From Chara braunii (Eukaryota > Streptophyta > Charophyceae > Charales > Characeae), in NCBI GenBank assembly GCA_003427395.1, contig BFEA01000311.1, positions 483,762 through 508,799 on the forward strand: a stretch of 25,038 nt of DNA, given 5' to 3'. This document shows positions 1 through 10,639 of the stretch, piece after piece (the first letter of the stretch is position 1; each line of letters opens with the position of its first letter). Made by a program: the position numbers and the translations under genes. The notes beneath the pieces were generated by a model. That model was not told the origin of the DNA. It saw nothing but the letters and a program-made list of their open reading frames with translations, and ran no database searches.

Positions 1-35
<35 letters not shown>

Positions 36-45
36 TGCACACACC

Positions 46-99
<54 letters not shown>
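1..99. repeat. (CA)n microsatellite at the left window edge
   Basis: Pure CA dinucleotides fill 1-34. A short interruption at 35-47 is followed by CA dinucleotides again to 99. The window begins inside the repeat, so its true length is unknown. The right end of the window is the complementary (GT)n run. Confidence 0.98.
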
Positions 100-101
<2 letters not shown>

Positions 102-737
102 ATGCAGGCATACTCGATGATCTCAGTTACCGAAACTCCAGGATCATGTGACGTATTGTGCAGATTAATACGCGAGATTACACACAATGAGGTACTTTGG
201 AATTTGAAGAATGTACCCGGTCCAGTCATGGATAACCGATGGGGAGGCCGTATGATGCAAGGAATTATCATGAAGGTTGCGCAGACAAGACCAGTACAGC
301 CAAGGTGTCATTCACCCGTCCCTCCGGACATGATGAACTGCACGGATCAGATGGGATACACACATCCGGGCGTTCATGTGATGGAGGTACACAGAATTAA
401 GAAAGAACTTGCGAAATTCGTCCTCTCACATCAAGGTAGAAATTCAAGGGGAACCTACATCGAATGTCCAACATATTGGTGGGAGGGTGATGTATGCTAC
501 TATGAACAGGTCGACCAATCACTAGAGGAAATTATCTTGCAAGCAAGAAACATAGATACGGCCCATCACACGGGGATGAGACGGAACAAAGTAGCACGAT
601 GGGACGCAAATGGGATGTATGGATCATCATACACGATTCCAAAAAACAAAGATGTCTCTAGAAGATCGTCCCTACATATAACAAAGCATCAACAGCGGCA
701 TCGAAAGTATTGTCAGGGGGTATTAAGTTGGATATAA
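102..737 (+). pseudogene. Decayed reverse transcriptase, N-terminal/fingers part
   Basis: A 211-codon open frame begins just after the CA run. I do not recognise its first 150 residues. Near residue 179 (nt 636-656) it reads IPKNKDV followed by basic residues, which resembles the 'PKNKD..RPI' stretch that precedes the palm domain in several reverse transcriptase families. The expected RPIVS-like continuation is absent, and the neighbouring frames give competing partial matches, so a small frameshift near 660-720 is likely. The matching palm motifs lie downstream at 1054-1680, separated by transposon-like debris. I infer one former gene split by insertion. The N-terminal boundary is uncertain: the first ATG is only the first in the open frame, and the microsatellite directly upstream suggests the 5' end is missing. 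It could also be an unrelated open frame that happens to precede an RT. Confidence 0.45.
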
Positions 738-774
738 CTTTTTCAGTGTAAAACTGCAGATTGGATTCACCCTG

Positions 775-1010
775 CAATGCTCAGCCAAATGTTGCGTGTT
801 TTGTGCTGTTGCATCACATTTTTTTTTTTCGGATTTTTTTGATGATTTTTTTTTTTTTTTTCTTCGTACGGGGGTGTACAAGACGTACAGGTTCTTGTAC
901 AGGTTCCCGTTCAGGTTCCCGTACAGATCCCGTACAAATATTACTTGTACGTTTCGTACGGAAAGGCCCTGTACGTGTACGTTATGCAACGTAGAATGTA
1001 ACGCACGGGC
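775..1010 (+). mobile_element. DNA-transposon fragment (hAT-like family, right-arm type)
   Basis: The segment splits the RT pseudogene. It has the same order as the arms of the elements at 6770-6961 and 22740-22870: a block like 'aaatgttg...gcatcacat', a T-tract (about 820-860), then a GC-rich tip. Here the tip (865-1000) is made almost entirely of GTAC/CGTAC motifs. I see no clean terminal inverted repeat or target-site duplication, so this may be a truncated copy. The shared block and the order of parts are seen directly; family membership is inferred. Confidence 0.45.
889..935. repeat. 12-bp tandem repeat, four units, next to a hairpin
   Basis: Units begin at 889, 901, 913 and 925 and read aggttcttgtac, aggttcccgttc, aggttcccgtac and agatcccgtac (the last is one base short). 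An inverted repeat overlaps the start: tgtacaaga at 875-883 pairs with tcttgtaca at 893-901 around a 9-base loop. Confidence 0.85.
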
Positions 1011-1053
1011 ACGAAAATTGCATGGAGAAAGTGTAACTCTTTGCTGCTCCATA

Positions 1054-1690
1054 TTTGATGTTAAAGATATGTTTTATAACCTTGAACACATACATATTCT
1101 TGATGGCAGTTGATGCAATGCAATGGCTGGTTATTAAAGTAAAGGGCAGACACAAAACACACCTATGCTATAAAGTCTGTGGCAAGTACATAGATTTTGG
1201 AATAGCAAACTTGAATGACGCATGGGGATGGCGAACTGTCAAAATTGAGCAATTAGTGGACTCGATCTACTATGATATCAATCATGCATATTTTTAAGTG
1301 TGTGGGAAAATACTGCGCCAAATCAAAGGTATTCCCATGGGGAAATGATCAAGTCCACCAATAGCTAATTTGGTTTGTGCATATGATGAACATAAATGGA
1401 AGGCATCACTGCGGAAAGTCGCAGTGATGATTCATGGCATGCGTTCCCTCGACGATGTGATGATGGTAGCGATTTCAAATGTTTTCAGCATTCATCAACC
1501 AGACAAGATTCTTCATAGTACGCTCAATGGATTTTACCAAACAATGGCATACATCTTTGAAACTTGAATGTACTTCTGACCGTGAATGCTTCGAATGGAA
1601 GTAGTTGGAAACAACGGTACGCAAAGGTGACTCCGAAGTTCCGAACCTCTCCTGAAATGCACGCATATATTAAAAAAACGAAGCGGCACT
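1054..1690 (+). pseudogene. Decayed reverse transcriptase, palm domain (GIPMG type)
   Basis: Four RT landmarks occur in order. Motif A, FDVKDMFYNL, is at 1054-1083 and holds the first catalytic Asp. A pre-motif-B stretch, DINHAYF then VCGKILRQ, leads into motif B, QIKGIPMG...SPPIANLV, from 1319. Motif C, MRSLDDVMMV, is at about 1442-1471, with the Asp pair at 1451-1456 and Ser-Leu in place of the usual Tyr-x. A later piece in another frame (SLKLECTSDRECFEW, near 1554-1600) resembles the segment after motif C. One frame runs from about 1100 to 1567 with stops at 1295 (TAA) and 1346 (TGA). Motif A and the post-C piece lie in the other two frames. GIPMG...SPP.A is typical of Penelope-like and related eukaryotic RTs, unlike the Ty3 and LINE RTs elsewhere in this window. 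The exact class is unresolved. The gene is dead. Confidence 0.72.
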
Positions 1691-1744
1691 CTAGGAGGGG
1701 TTATGTGGGTCTCTTCGGACTAATATGCAACATTTCGGGAGTCA

Positions 1745-2420
1745 AGGTTCCTTAAACCACCAGTACTTCCTAAAGTCGTGCCCATTAACAAACCTCTATT
1801 TTAGGAAGCATACGGGCCACTACAGAAGCGTCCAAATTCAACCGACTAGAAATGTTTCTACTCTATTTTTTTCCACGGCCGATAGATGGGCTAAGTACTG
1901 GTGGTTTAAGAACCAAGATTCTTACGGTTATGGGTACTCTCCACTGGGTGTTCATGAACACGTATGTACATAATGACTTCCTGGTTATCTTGGAGCTTAT
2001 GTACGTAGAGCTGTGATTGTTGCAGTACCCGAACCGTATCATTTTGCCAGGGATAAATTCATTTTTTAGAAATTGTCAGGAAAATTCCATCAAGGTTCCT
2101 CCTCACGTCGTGCCCATTAACAAACCACTATTTTAGAAAGCGTACAGGCCACTACAAGAGTGCCCAAATTAGTCCAACTAGAAACATTTCTACTCTATTT
2201 TTTTTCACAGCCGTTGGGCCAATTTCGGGTGGTTTAAGAGCCAAGACTCTCATGATTATGGGTACTCTCCACAGAGTGTTCACGAACATGTATGTACATA
2301 ATGACGCCATGGTTATCTTGGAGTTTATGTACGTAGAGCTGTGATTGTTGCACGACCTGAGCCATATCATTTTAACAACGATATATGCATTTTTGAGAAA
2401 TTGTGAGGATCATTCCATCA
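1745..2420 (+). repeat. Imperfect tandem duplication, period about 343 bp
   Basis: The segment starting 'gtcaaggttcct' at about 1741 recurs from about 2088 ('catcaaggttcct'). Both copies continue through 'gtcgtgcccattaacaaacc', a T-run, 'ggtggtttaag', 'gtacataatgac' and on to a 'gaaattgt' sequence. The second copy runs into the first full tandem unit, so the first copy is a partial unit that heads the array. Confidence 0.85.
1751..1910. repeat. 18-bp perfect inverted repeat, 124-bp spacer
   Basis: The left arm cttaaaccaccagtactt (1751-1768) is the exact reverse complement of the right arm at 1893-1910. The right arm is the conserved start motif of each tandem unit downstream. The related copy at about 2100-2240 keeps the spacer and a diverged right arm but lacks the left arm, so the inversion is local to the first copy. 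Confidence 0.9.
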
Positions 2421-4072
2421 GAACTGTAGTTTATTTATTCAGGACAAAAATGTGAGGAAATAAAACTGCGTAAAAATATCATAACCAAATCATCTGGTGG
2501 GATGGTAGTATGAAATTTATATGGGACTTGTAAAACTTGATAGACTTTCACAGCGTGGTTGAGTCTACCGGAATTTAAAATGACATCTACCATGCAGTAT
2601 AGTGATTTAGTTCACAGATGCGCATGATAGAATAAAGTGACGATATATATCCTGAAGTAAACTTCTTATTTCACTTGCGATGGGTATATAAATAATTTGG
2701 GCTCACGAAGAACAGGACGGATTTCAAGAGTGAAGGGAACATCGACGGCCATGCACGACAATATCGGTCTAGGATACGGGTATGAATGTACCAGGCCAAC
2801 CGAGTGGGATATGTACATCCCTGTGAAAGCGTCAAATGTACGAGAGACACGTATAGCGGGGATACCACACCATGGAAACGATGTGTAGTAGCAAGGAAGG
2901 TGCAAATAAAATTTTATCCAATGAATAAGTCTGGTACCTGGCAAGGAGCAGCGATAGATTGATGGGACGTACCTATATGAAGTATAACACATACATATCT
3001 ACTAGGCCTACATAAAATAACAACATCATAATGATTTATTGCACGTGCATCACAGTGAGTTATTTTTCATGGATACGTATGATGGACTAAAGAAATGATA
3101 TATCCTTCGGTGCATTGTTGAGTTCACGAGAGGTGGGGATCTAAGAATTTGGGAACGCGCAGAAGAAGACCGAGTTCAACAGTCGAAGATAACATTGACG
3201 GACACACACAACAATATATGTCAACGATATGGGTATGAACATACCTGGACAGTAGAACGGGATATTCACATCTTTGTAAAAACCTCAAATGTATGGGAGA
3301 CACATATCGTGGTGGATAGCACATCATTTTCAGGATGATCAACAACACAAATTTTAATAACCCTAATGACACCAAATTTGACACACATCAAGCTTGTCCA
3401 AAAACAAAAACAGCCAAAAAACAAAAATCCAAAAAAACACAAAATTTAACCCCGAAACCCTAATTTCATGATCATTCATGGTTACTCAGGGCCGAAAAGT
3501 GGGGGTCCCCGTTAACCGCTTGTGATGATGGATAGTAGGTTGGAACTTGGAACGTACAAATATTTTGCCTGATGGACAAGTCTGGTACCTGGGACGTTTA
3601 TGAGGAAGGAAGGAAAAATATAATAGACGTACCTAGATGAAATATATGGCATGTGTGGATCTGCTATGCAGACGAAAAAGAACTGCAAGCACGAGAATGG
3701 AGGCATGTGGGATGTACATATCGGATTGGCAAAAAATGTCATTGGTAAGAATTTGGATAGAGATAAAGTCAATGCACTGTACCAAGAAACCAACACAATC
3801 GGGTAAAGAGCTGAGATTAGTCTGTGGAAGGTAGGGAATATGTGACGAGCAGGCGGAGAGATTGGGAAAGTAACGGAGATGCAGAAGCGGGTGCTGATTC
3901 TAGATTGTCTGAAGGGGATCTATATATATTCGAATTAGTGGCTGAAAAGATCATCTGAGCAGGAGGCAGAAGAGTGATCATGGTAGATATTGTCAGTCTG
4001 TCACAAGCCATGAACTCTATGTGTTTACTGTGATATGTAAAGCTTCCACCACCGACAGTAGGGCCAAGTAAT
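2228..4072 (+). repeat. Tandem-array unit 1 (1845 bp with a small insertion)
   Basis: Phase is set by 'ggtggtttaag', which recurs at about 4073, 5627, 8341 and 9988. The landmarks in order are 'gtacataatgacg', 'aaatgcatttttgaga', 'ggtagtatgaaatttatat', subrepeat A starting 'gatgcgcatgat' (2617), subrepeat B starting 'gatacgtatgat' (3072), 'gatctgctatgcag' (about 3658) and 'gtgacgagcagg'. A and B are related to each other at an offset of about 455 bp. There is an extra segment of about 193 bp at 3328-3520 that the other units lack, leaving a net unit of about 1.65 kb. No gene is recognised. Confidence 0.88.
3328..3520. mobile_element. Insertion of about 193 bp specific to unit 1
   Basis: The other units read 'agtacatcatgggatgatggatag' straight through at this point. 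Unit 1 breaks after 'acatcat' and resumes at 'gatgatggatag'. The insert is A-rich, with several CCAAAAAACAAAAA-like runs and 'accctaa' strings. I see no coding sequence and no clear terminal inverted repeat, so the type of element is unknown. The boundaries may be off by a few bases because CATCAT/GATGATG is repetitive. Confidence 0.6.
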
Positions 4073-5626
4073 GGTGGTTTAAGAACCAAAATTCTCACGA
4101 TTATGGGTACTCTCCAGCGTCTCCACAGGGTGTTCACGAACACGTATGTACATAATGACGCCTTGGTTATATTGGAGCTTATGTACGTAGACGAGATTGT
4201 TGCACTACCTAAACCATATCATTTTGACAATGATAAATGCATTTTTGATAAATTGTTATAATCATTCCATCATAATTGCAGTTTTCATATTAAGGACAAA
4301 AATGTGGGAAATAAAATTACATAAAAATGCAATAACCAAATCATCTGGTGGGATGGTAGTATGAAATTTATATGGGACTAGTAAAACCTGATATACTTTC
4401 ACAATTTGGTTGAGTCTCATGAAATTTAAAGTGACATCTAGTGTGCATTATAGTGATTTCGTTTACAGATGCGCATGATGGACGAAACAGACGATACATC
4501 ATGGAGCGGACTTCTGAGTTCACTTGCGATTGGTATAGAAAGAAATTAGGCTCACGAATAACAGGTCAGATTTCTATAGTGAAGGGAACATCAACGAGCA
4601 CACACTACATCCCTGTAAAAACATTAAATGTACGAGAGACAGAGATGGTGGAGGATATCACACCATGAGAACATGTGTAGTACGAAAGAAGGTACAAATA
4701 TTGTATTTAATGAATAAATTTGCTACCTGGCAAGGAGGAGGGATAAATTGATGGGACGTACCTGAATGGAATATACGACATATACAAATATGCTAGACGT
4801 ACATAAAAGAACAACATCATAGTGATTTATTTCAAGTGCATCATAGTGAGTTAATTTTTCACGAATATGCATGGTGGACTAAAGAAATGATATATCCTTC
4901 AGTGGCTTGCTGAGTTCACGTGATATGGGGATCTAAGAATTTGGGAACGTGCAAAATAGGCCCGAGTTCAACAGTCGAAGTGAACAATGAAGGACACACA
5001 CGACAGTATATGTTTACGATATAGGCATGAACGTACTTGGACAATAGAACAAGATATTCACATCCTTGTGAAAACCTCGAATGTATGGGACACATATTGT
5101 GGTGGATAGTACATTATGGGATGATAGATTGTAGGTGGGATTGGATAAGTTTCGTACCTAGGAGGCTAGGAAAAAGGAAGGAAATATACATCAGACGTAC
5201 CTAGAAAGAATATGTGACATGTGAGGATCTGCTATGCAGGCGAAAAAGAACTGCAAGTACGAGAATGGAGGCATGTGGGACGTACATACGAGATCAGTAA
5301 AAGATGGTAAGGATTTGGATGAACATGAAGTCAATGCATTGTACGAAGAAACCAGCACAATCAGGTATAGAGCTTAGATTACTCCGTGGAATGTGGGAAA
5401 TGTGTGACGAGCAGGCGGGGAGATTGGGAGAGTATCGGGGATGCAGAAGCGAGTGTTGATTCTATATTGTCTAGAGGGGATCTATATATATTCGAGATAA
5501 TGACTGAAAGGATCATCTAAGCAGGAGGCACAAGGGTGATCATGGTAGATATTGCCACAAACCATAAAATCTATGTGTTTACTGTGAAATGTAAGGCTTC
5601 CACGACAAACAGTTCGGCCAAGTACT
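4073..5626 (+). repeat. Tandem-array unit 2 (1554 bp)
   Basis: It has the same landmark order as unit 1: 'ggtagtatgaaatttatat' near 4360, subrepeat A near 4470, subrepeat B near 4865, 'gatctgctatgcag' near 5227, and the end landmark 'gcttccacgac' near 5596. It is shorter because of two internal deletions. One of about 70 bp lies in subrepeat A (near 4605, where 'gacaatatgggtctagg...' is missing). One of about 25 bp lies in subrepeat B (near 5145). No gene is recognised. Confidence 0.87.
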
Positions 5627-5965
5627 GGTGATTTTAGAACCAAGATTCTTACGATTATGGATACTTTCCAAAGTCTCTACAGGGTGTTCATGAGCACATA
5701 TGTAGATAATGACGCCCTGGTTATCTTGGAGCTTATGTACGAAGAGCTAAAATTGTTGCACTACCTCAACCTTGCCATTTTGACAATGATAAATGCATTT
5801 TTGAGAAATTGTCAGAATTATTCCATCAGAACAGTAGGCCAAGTTTATTCTTTCATGATATAAATGTGGGGAAATAAAATTACACAAAAATCTAGGCTAC
5901 CAGAGTGGCCCAGGGTCGCTTGCCCGGCCGGGCCAAAAACAAGAATATATATATATATATATATA

Positions 5966-6721
5966 CAGGGTTGCCGGCGTTCGGGCCGGGCCGAACGCTC
6001 GAACGTACGGGACACCTTCGGAAGGCGTTCGGCCGTTCGAGCTTAACGCGGACAAAAAAAAAAATATATATATATATATATATTCACAAAATTCCGAAAA
6101 AAAAGCATATGTTATGGAGGAAAATAAACTAAACAACATTTGCCTGGGCACTACATCCAAATACCTTACCAAATTTGAATTAAAAATCAAATACAGAAAA
6201 TAAACACTATGATAAAAATAAGAAAAATAAAAAGAGAATTAAAATGAGTGAGTGTGCCCGCACCTTTTCGACACCGCCATCTTTGCTGATTTTTAGTTTT
6301 GTTTTGGCATTGACAAATGCCCTGAAAATTTACAGATATGTAATTTACATAATAAATAACTCATTAAAAAATTTTCAAAAAATAATAAGATGTTTTAGGC
6401 CCCAAAATAAAGTGAAAACAAAAAGTTAAAAGTGAAAAAAAACAAAATAGTGAGTGGGCAAGCACGTTTTGACACCCCCATCTTTGACCATTTTTAATGT
6501 TTGTTTGGCCTAGCAGAATGGCTTCAAAATTTGTAGGCTTGTAGTTTACATCATAGAGAACTCACAAAAAAAATTCAGAAAAAAAATCTTATTTTTAGGC
6601 CCCGAAAAGTTTTTTGGCAAGGGCCGAACCTGGAGGTGGTCGACCCTCGAACGGGACCCCGAACGCCTGAACGTTCGGGGGCCAGCCCGAGGGCCCCTGA
6701 ACGTTCGGTCAGGTAACCCTG
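5966..6721. mobile_element. Inner hAT-like element nested in the outer one
   Basis: The terminal inverted repeats cagggttgcc (5966-5975) and ggtaaccctg (6712-6721) match at 9 of 10 bases, with the CAGGG start typical of hAT. Each end is flanked by tatatata (5958-5965 and 6722-6729), which fits an 8-bp target-site duplication inside a TA microsatellite but is not diagnostic there. Both tips are GC-rich and packed with CGTTCG/CGAACG (5975-6050 and 6610-6715). The left arm (6090-6188) carries, inverted, the same 'ttatgg..gaaaataaactaaacaac' block that the outer element has at 6770-6867. No protein is encoded. Confidence 0.68.
6243..6605 (+). repeat. Tandem duplication inside the inner element, period about 205 bp
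   Basis: The copy at 6243-6422 ('gagtgagtg...gacacc.ccatcttt' to 'ttttaggcccc.aaa') recurs at about 6449-6605 with the same order of landmarks: gtgagtg, gacaccNccatcttt, gtagtttacat, aactca and ttaggcccc. The copies differ by many substitutions and small indels. Confidence 0.75.
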
Positions 6722-8342
6722 TATATATATATATATATGTGATGATATATATATATATATATAACTTTTTATTCTAAATTTGGTGAAGAATTTCGATGTA
6801 ACCCTGAGGGAAAAGTTGTTTAGTTTATTTTTCTGCATAACATACGTTTTTTTTTCAGATTTTTTGGATTTTTTTTTTTTTTTTTTTTTTTTTTTGGGAT
6901 CTTCCCTGGTCCTTGCACGGGCTGGCCACCCGGGACCCGGGCGGCCCGGCTGGTAGCCTAGATAAAAATGCAATAACCAAATCATCTACTAGGATGGTAG
7001 TATGAAGTTTATATGAGACTAATAAAACCTGATAGACTTTTACGGTCCGGTTGAGTCTCATTGAATTTGACGTGACATCTACCGTGCATTACGTTGATTT
7101 AGTTCATGGATGCACATAATGGATTAAAGTGACGATACATCTTGGAGCGGATTTCTGAATTCACTAGCGATGGGTATGAAAAAAAATTAGGCTCAGGAGT
7201 AACAGGCCGGATTTCAATAGTGAAAGGAAAATCAACGGGCACGCACGACAGTATGGGTATGAATGTACCTGGGCAACAGACTGGGATATGCTACATCATA
7301 TGTTCATCCCTGTGAAAACGTCAAATATACGAGAGACACATATGGCGCGGGATATCACACCATGGGATTATGTGTCGTACGAACGAAGATACAAATATTC
7401 TATCTAATGAATAAGTTCGGTACCTGGCAGGGAGGAGGGATAGATTGATGGGACGTGCCTGGATGGAATATGTGACATATACAGATCTGCTACACATACA
7501 TAAAAGAATAATATTATAGTGATTTATTTCATCTGCATCACAGTGAGTTATTTTTCACAGATACGAATGGTGGACTAAAGAAACGATATATCCTTAAGTG
7601 GATTGTTGTATTCACGAGACATGAGGATCTAAGAATTTGGGAACATGCAGAACAGACGAGAGTTCAACATTCGAAGAGAACAATGAAGGGCACATAACAC
7701 GGTATATGTTTACGATATAGGCAAGAACGTACCTGGATAGTAGAACGGGATATTCAAATCCTTCTCAAAACCTCGAATATATGAGAGACACATATTGTGG
7801 TGGATAGCAGATCATGGGATGATCGATAGCAGGTGGGAATGTATAAATATTTCGTCTGATGGACAATTTTGGTACCTGGAGGATGGGAGGAAAGAAGGAA
7901 AAATACATTAGACGCACCTGAATGGAATATGTGACATGTGCAGATCTGCTATGCAGATGGAAAAGAAATGTAAGTACGAGAACGGAGACATGTGAGACGT
8001 ACATAAATGATTGGGAGAAGATGGTAAGATTTGGATGGTGATGAAGTCAACGCACTGTACCAAGGAACCAACATAATCAGGTATAGAGTTGAGATTCGTC
8101 TGTGGAATGTGGGGAATGTGTGACGAGCAAGCAGAAAGATTGGGAGATTAACAGGGATGTAGAAATGAGTGTTGATTCTAGATTGTCTAGATAAGATCTA
8201 TATATATTCGAATTAGTGAGTGAAAGAATCATCTGAGCAGGAAGGTGAACGATGATCATGGTAGATACTGTCACAAACCAAGAACTCTATGTGTTTATTG
8301 TGATATGTAAAGATTCCACGACCGACAATTGGGCCAACTACT

Positions 8343-9987
8343 GGTGGTTAATGAACCAAGATTCTCACGATTATGGGTGCTCTCTAGAGTCTCCACAGGG
8401 TGTTCAGAAACACGTATGTACATAATGACGCCCTGGTTATCTTTGAGCTTATGTACGTAGAGCTGAGATTGTTATACTATCTGAACCTTGTTATTTTTAC
8501 AACGATAAATGCATATTTGAGAAATTGTCAGAATCATTTCATCAGAACTGTAGTTTATTCATTGAGCACAAAAATGTGAGAAATAAAATTACATAAAAAT
8601 GCAATAATCAAATCATTTGGTGGGATAATAGTATTAAATTTATATGAGACTCGTAAAACCTGGTACACTTTCACAGTCTGGTTGAGTCTCATGGAATTTG
8701 AAGTGACATCTAGCGTGCATTGCAGTGATTTCGTTCACGGATGCGCATAATGGGCTAAAGTGATGATATACCCAGGAGCAGACTTCTGAGTTCACTTGCG
8801 ATGGGTATAGAAAGAATTTTAACTCACAAATAACGGGCCGGACTTCTATAGTAAAGGGAACATCAATGCGCACACACAAAAATATGGGTCTAGGATATGG
8901 GTATGAATGTACCTGGGCAACGGAGCGGGATATGTTACATCAGATGTACATCCCTGTAAAAACGTTAAATCTACGAGAGACACATATGTTGGGGGATATC
9001 ACACCATCATAACATGTATAGTACGAAGGAAGGTACAAATATTCTATCTAATGAATAAGTTTGGTACCTGACAAGGAGGAGGGATAAATTGATAAGACGT
9101 ACCTAAATGGAATATACGGCATATACAAATGTGCTAGACGTACATAAAAGAACAACATCATAGTGATTTATTTCACGTGCATCACAATGAGTTATTTTTC
9201 ACCAATAGGCATGGTGGACTAAAGAAACCATGTATCCTTCAGTGCATTGCTGAGTTCACGGAAGATGGGGGGTTAAAAATTTGGGAACGCGCAGAACAGG
9301 CCCGAGTTCAACAGTCGAAGAGAACACAAAAGGCCACACACGACAATATATGTCTGCGATATGGGCATGAACGTACCTGGACAGTAGAACAAGATATTCA
9401 CATCCTTTCGAAAACCTCGAATGTATAGGAGACACATATATTGTGGTGGATAGTACATCATGAGATGATGGATAGTCGGTGGGAATGTACAAATATTTCG
9501 CTTGATGGACAAGTCTAGTACCAGGGAGGCTGGGGGGAAGGGAAAAAAATTACATTAGACATACCTGCATGAAATTTATGACATGTGCGGATCTGCTATG
9601 CAGATGAAAAAGAACAGCAGGAACGAGAATGGAGGCATGTGGGATGTATATATGAGATCGGCAGAAGATGGTACGGATTTGGATGACGATGAAGTCAATG
9701 TACTGTACCAAGAAACCAGCAAAATAAAGTATAGAGTTGAGATTAGTCTGTGGAATGTGGGGAATGTGTGACGAGCAATCGGAGAGACTGGGAAAGGAAT
9801 GGGGTTAGCAGAAGTGGTTGCTGATTCGAGATTGTCTGGAGGGGATCTATATATATTTGAGATAGTGACTGAAAGGATCATCTGAGCAGGGGGCAGAAGG
9901 GTGATCATGGTAGATAATGTTATAAGACATGAACTCCATGTGTTTACTGTGATATGTAAAGCTTCCACGACCAGTTCGGCCAAGTAC
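8343..9987 (+). repeat. Tandem-array unit 4 (1645 bp, uninterrupted)
   Basis: This is the cleanest full unit. Landmarks are 'gtacataatgacgccctgg' near 8419, 'aaatgcatatttgagaaattg' near 8507, subrepeat A near 8740, subrepeat B near 9205, 'gatctgctatgcag' near 9589 and 'gcttccacgacc' near 9960. It gives the reference length for the array. No gene is recognised. The best open stretch (9583-9771) continues past its TGA with coding-like sequence into unit 5; see findings. Confidence 0.88.
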
Positions 9988-10521
9988 TGGTGGTTTAAGA
10001 ACCAAGATTCTCACGATTATGGGTACTCTCCAGAGTCTCCACAGGGTGTTCACAAGCACATATGTACATAATGACGCCCTGATTATCTTGGAGCTTATGT
10101 ACGAAAAGCTGAGATTGTTGCACTACTCGAACCATATCTCTTTGACACAGTGCTAAATTCCCGATCCGACCGGGGGGTCCACCCCCAACCGGAACCGGGT
10201 CGGTGGGACTGGCCGGTCGACCGGTCCGATTCCCCCCCGACGGCCTACAGCGCATTGGAGGGGAAGGCCCGAATCGAATTTTTTTTGGGCCAGGAGGCCC
10301 CCACGCGGGTTGTAGGCGCCTCCTGGCCGGAAAAAAAATCGAACCGGGTGGCGCAGACCTCCCTTCTTGCTTCCAAAGCGGCGGCCTCTCCGGACTGCTG
10401 ATCGAGGCAGATCGGCGGCCCAGATGAGGCCGCCATTTTGAAATTTGGAGGGAGGCGATCGTCCTCCGTTTCCCGCCTTTGCCCGTCGGCCTCCCCCACT
10501 TCCAGTTTCCCGTGGCCTCGC

Positions 10522-10600
10522 CGTCGTCGACCGTGCCAGTCCCCATCGCCCTCCGCCTCGTCGTCGACCGTGCCAGCCCCCATCGCCGTCCTCCTTGTCG
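10522..10600 (+). repeat. 37-bp GC-rich tandem repeat, about two units
   Basis: 'cgtcgtcgaccgtgccag' begins at 10522 and again at 10559, each followed by ccccatcgcc. It lies within the GC-rich left part of the hAT-like element. Confidence 0.8.
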
Positions 10601-10639
10601 TCCATGGCCGTCGTCACCACCTCCCGTCGTGCTACTTCG

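Larger units (their letters stand above)
5892..6961. mobile_element. Outer hAT-like non-autonomous DNA transposon
   Basis: The ends are perfect 12-bp terminal inverted repeats: ctaggctaccag (5892-5903) and ctggtagcctag (6950-6961). The flanks acaaaaat (5884-5891) and ataaaaat (6962-6969) match at 7 of 8 bases, and uninterrupted units carry a single 'ataaaaatgc' here, so this is an 8-bp target-site duplication. Eight-base duplications are characteristic of hAT elements, although these termini are not the usual CAGGG form. Both tips are GC-rich (the right one is full of GGCCCGGG-like strings). The right arm (6770-6890) carries the shared block 'gttgtttagtttatttttc..cataacata' plus a long T-tract. 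There is no transposase gene, so any movement would have depended on a transposase supplied from elsewhere. Confidence 0.78.
5627..8342 (+). repeat. Tandem-array unit 3, split by a transposon
   Basis: The unit runs 5627-5891, is interrupted by a 1070-bp element (5892-6961), and resumes at 6962 with 'ataaaaatgcaataaccaaatc', exactly the sequence that follows in the uninterrupted units. The net length without the insertion is about 1.65 kb. Subrepeats A and B begin near 7107 and 7560. No gene is recognised in it. Confidence 0.88.

Noticed and set aside
10150-10620. Overlapping Arg/Pro/Gly-rich open frames on both strands
   Set aside because: The segment is the GC-rich tip of a hAT-like element. 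Open frames occur in many frames because of base composition.
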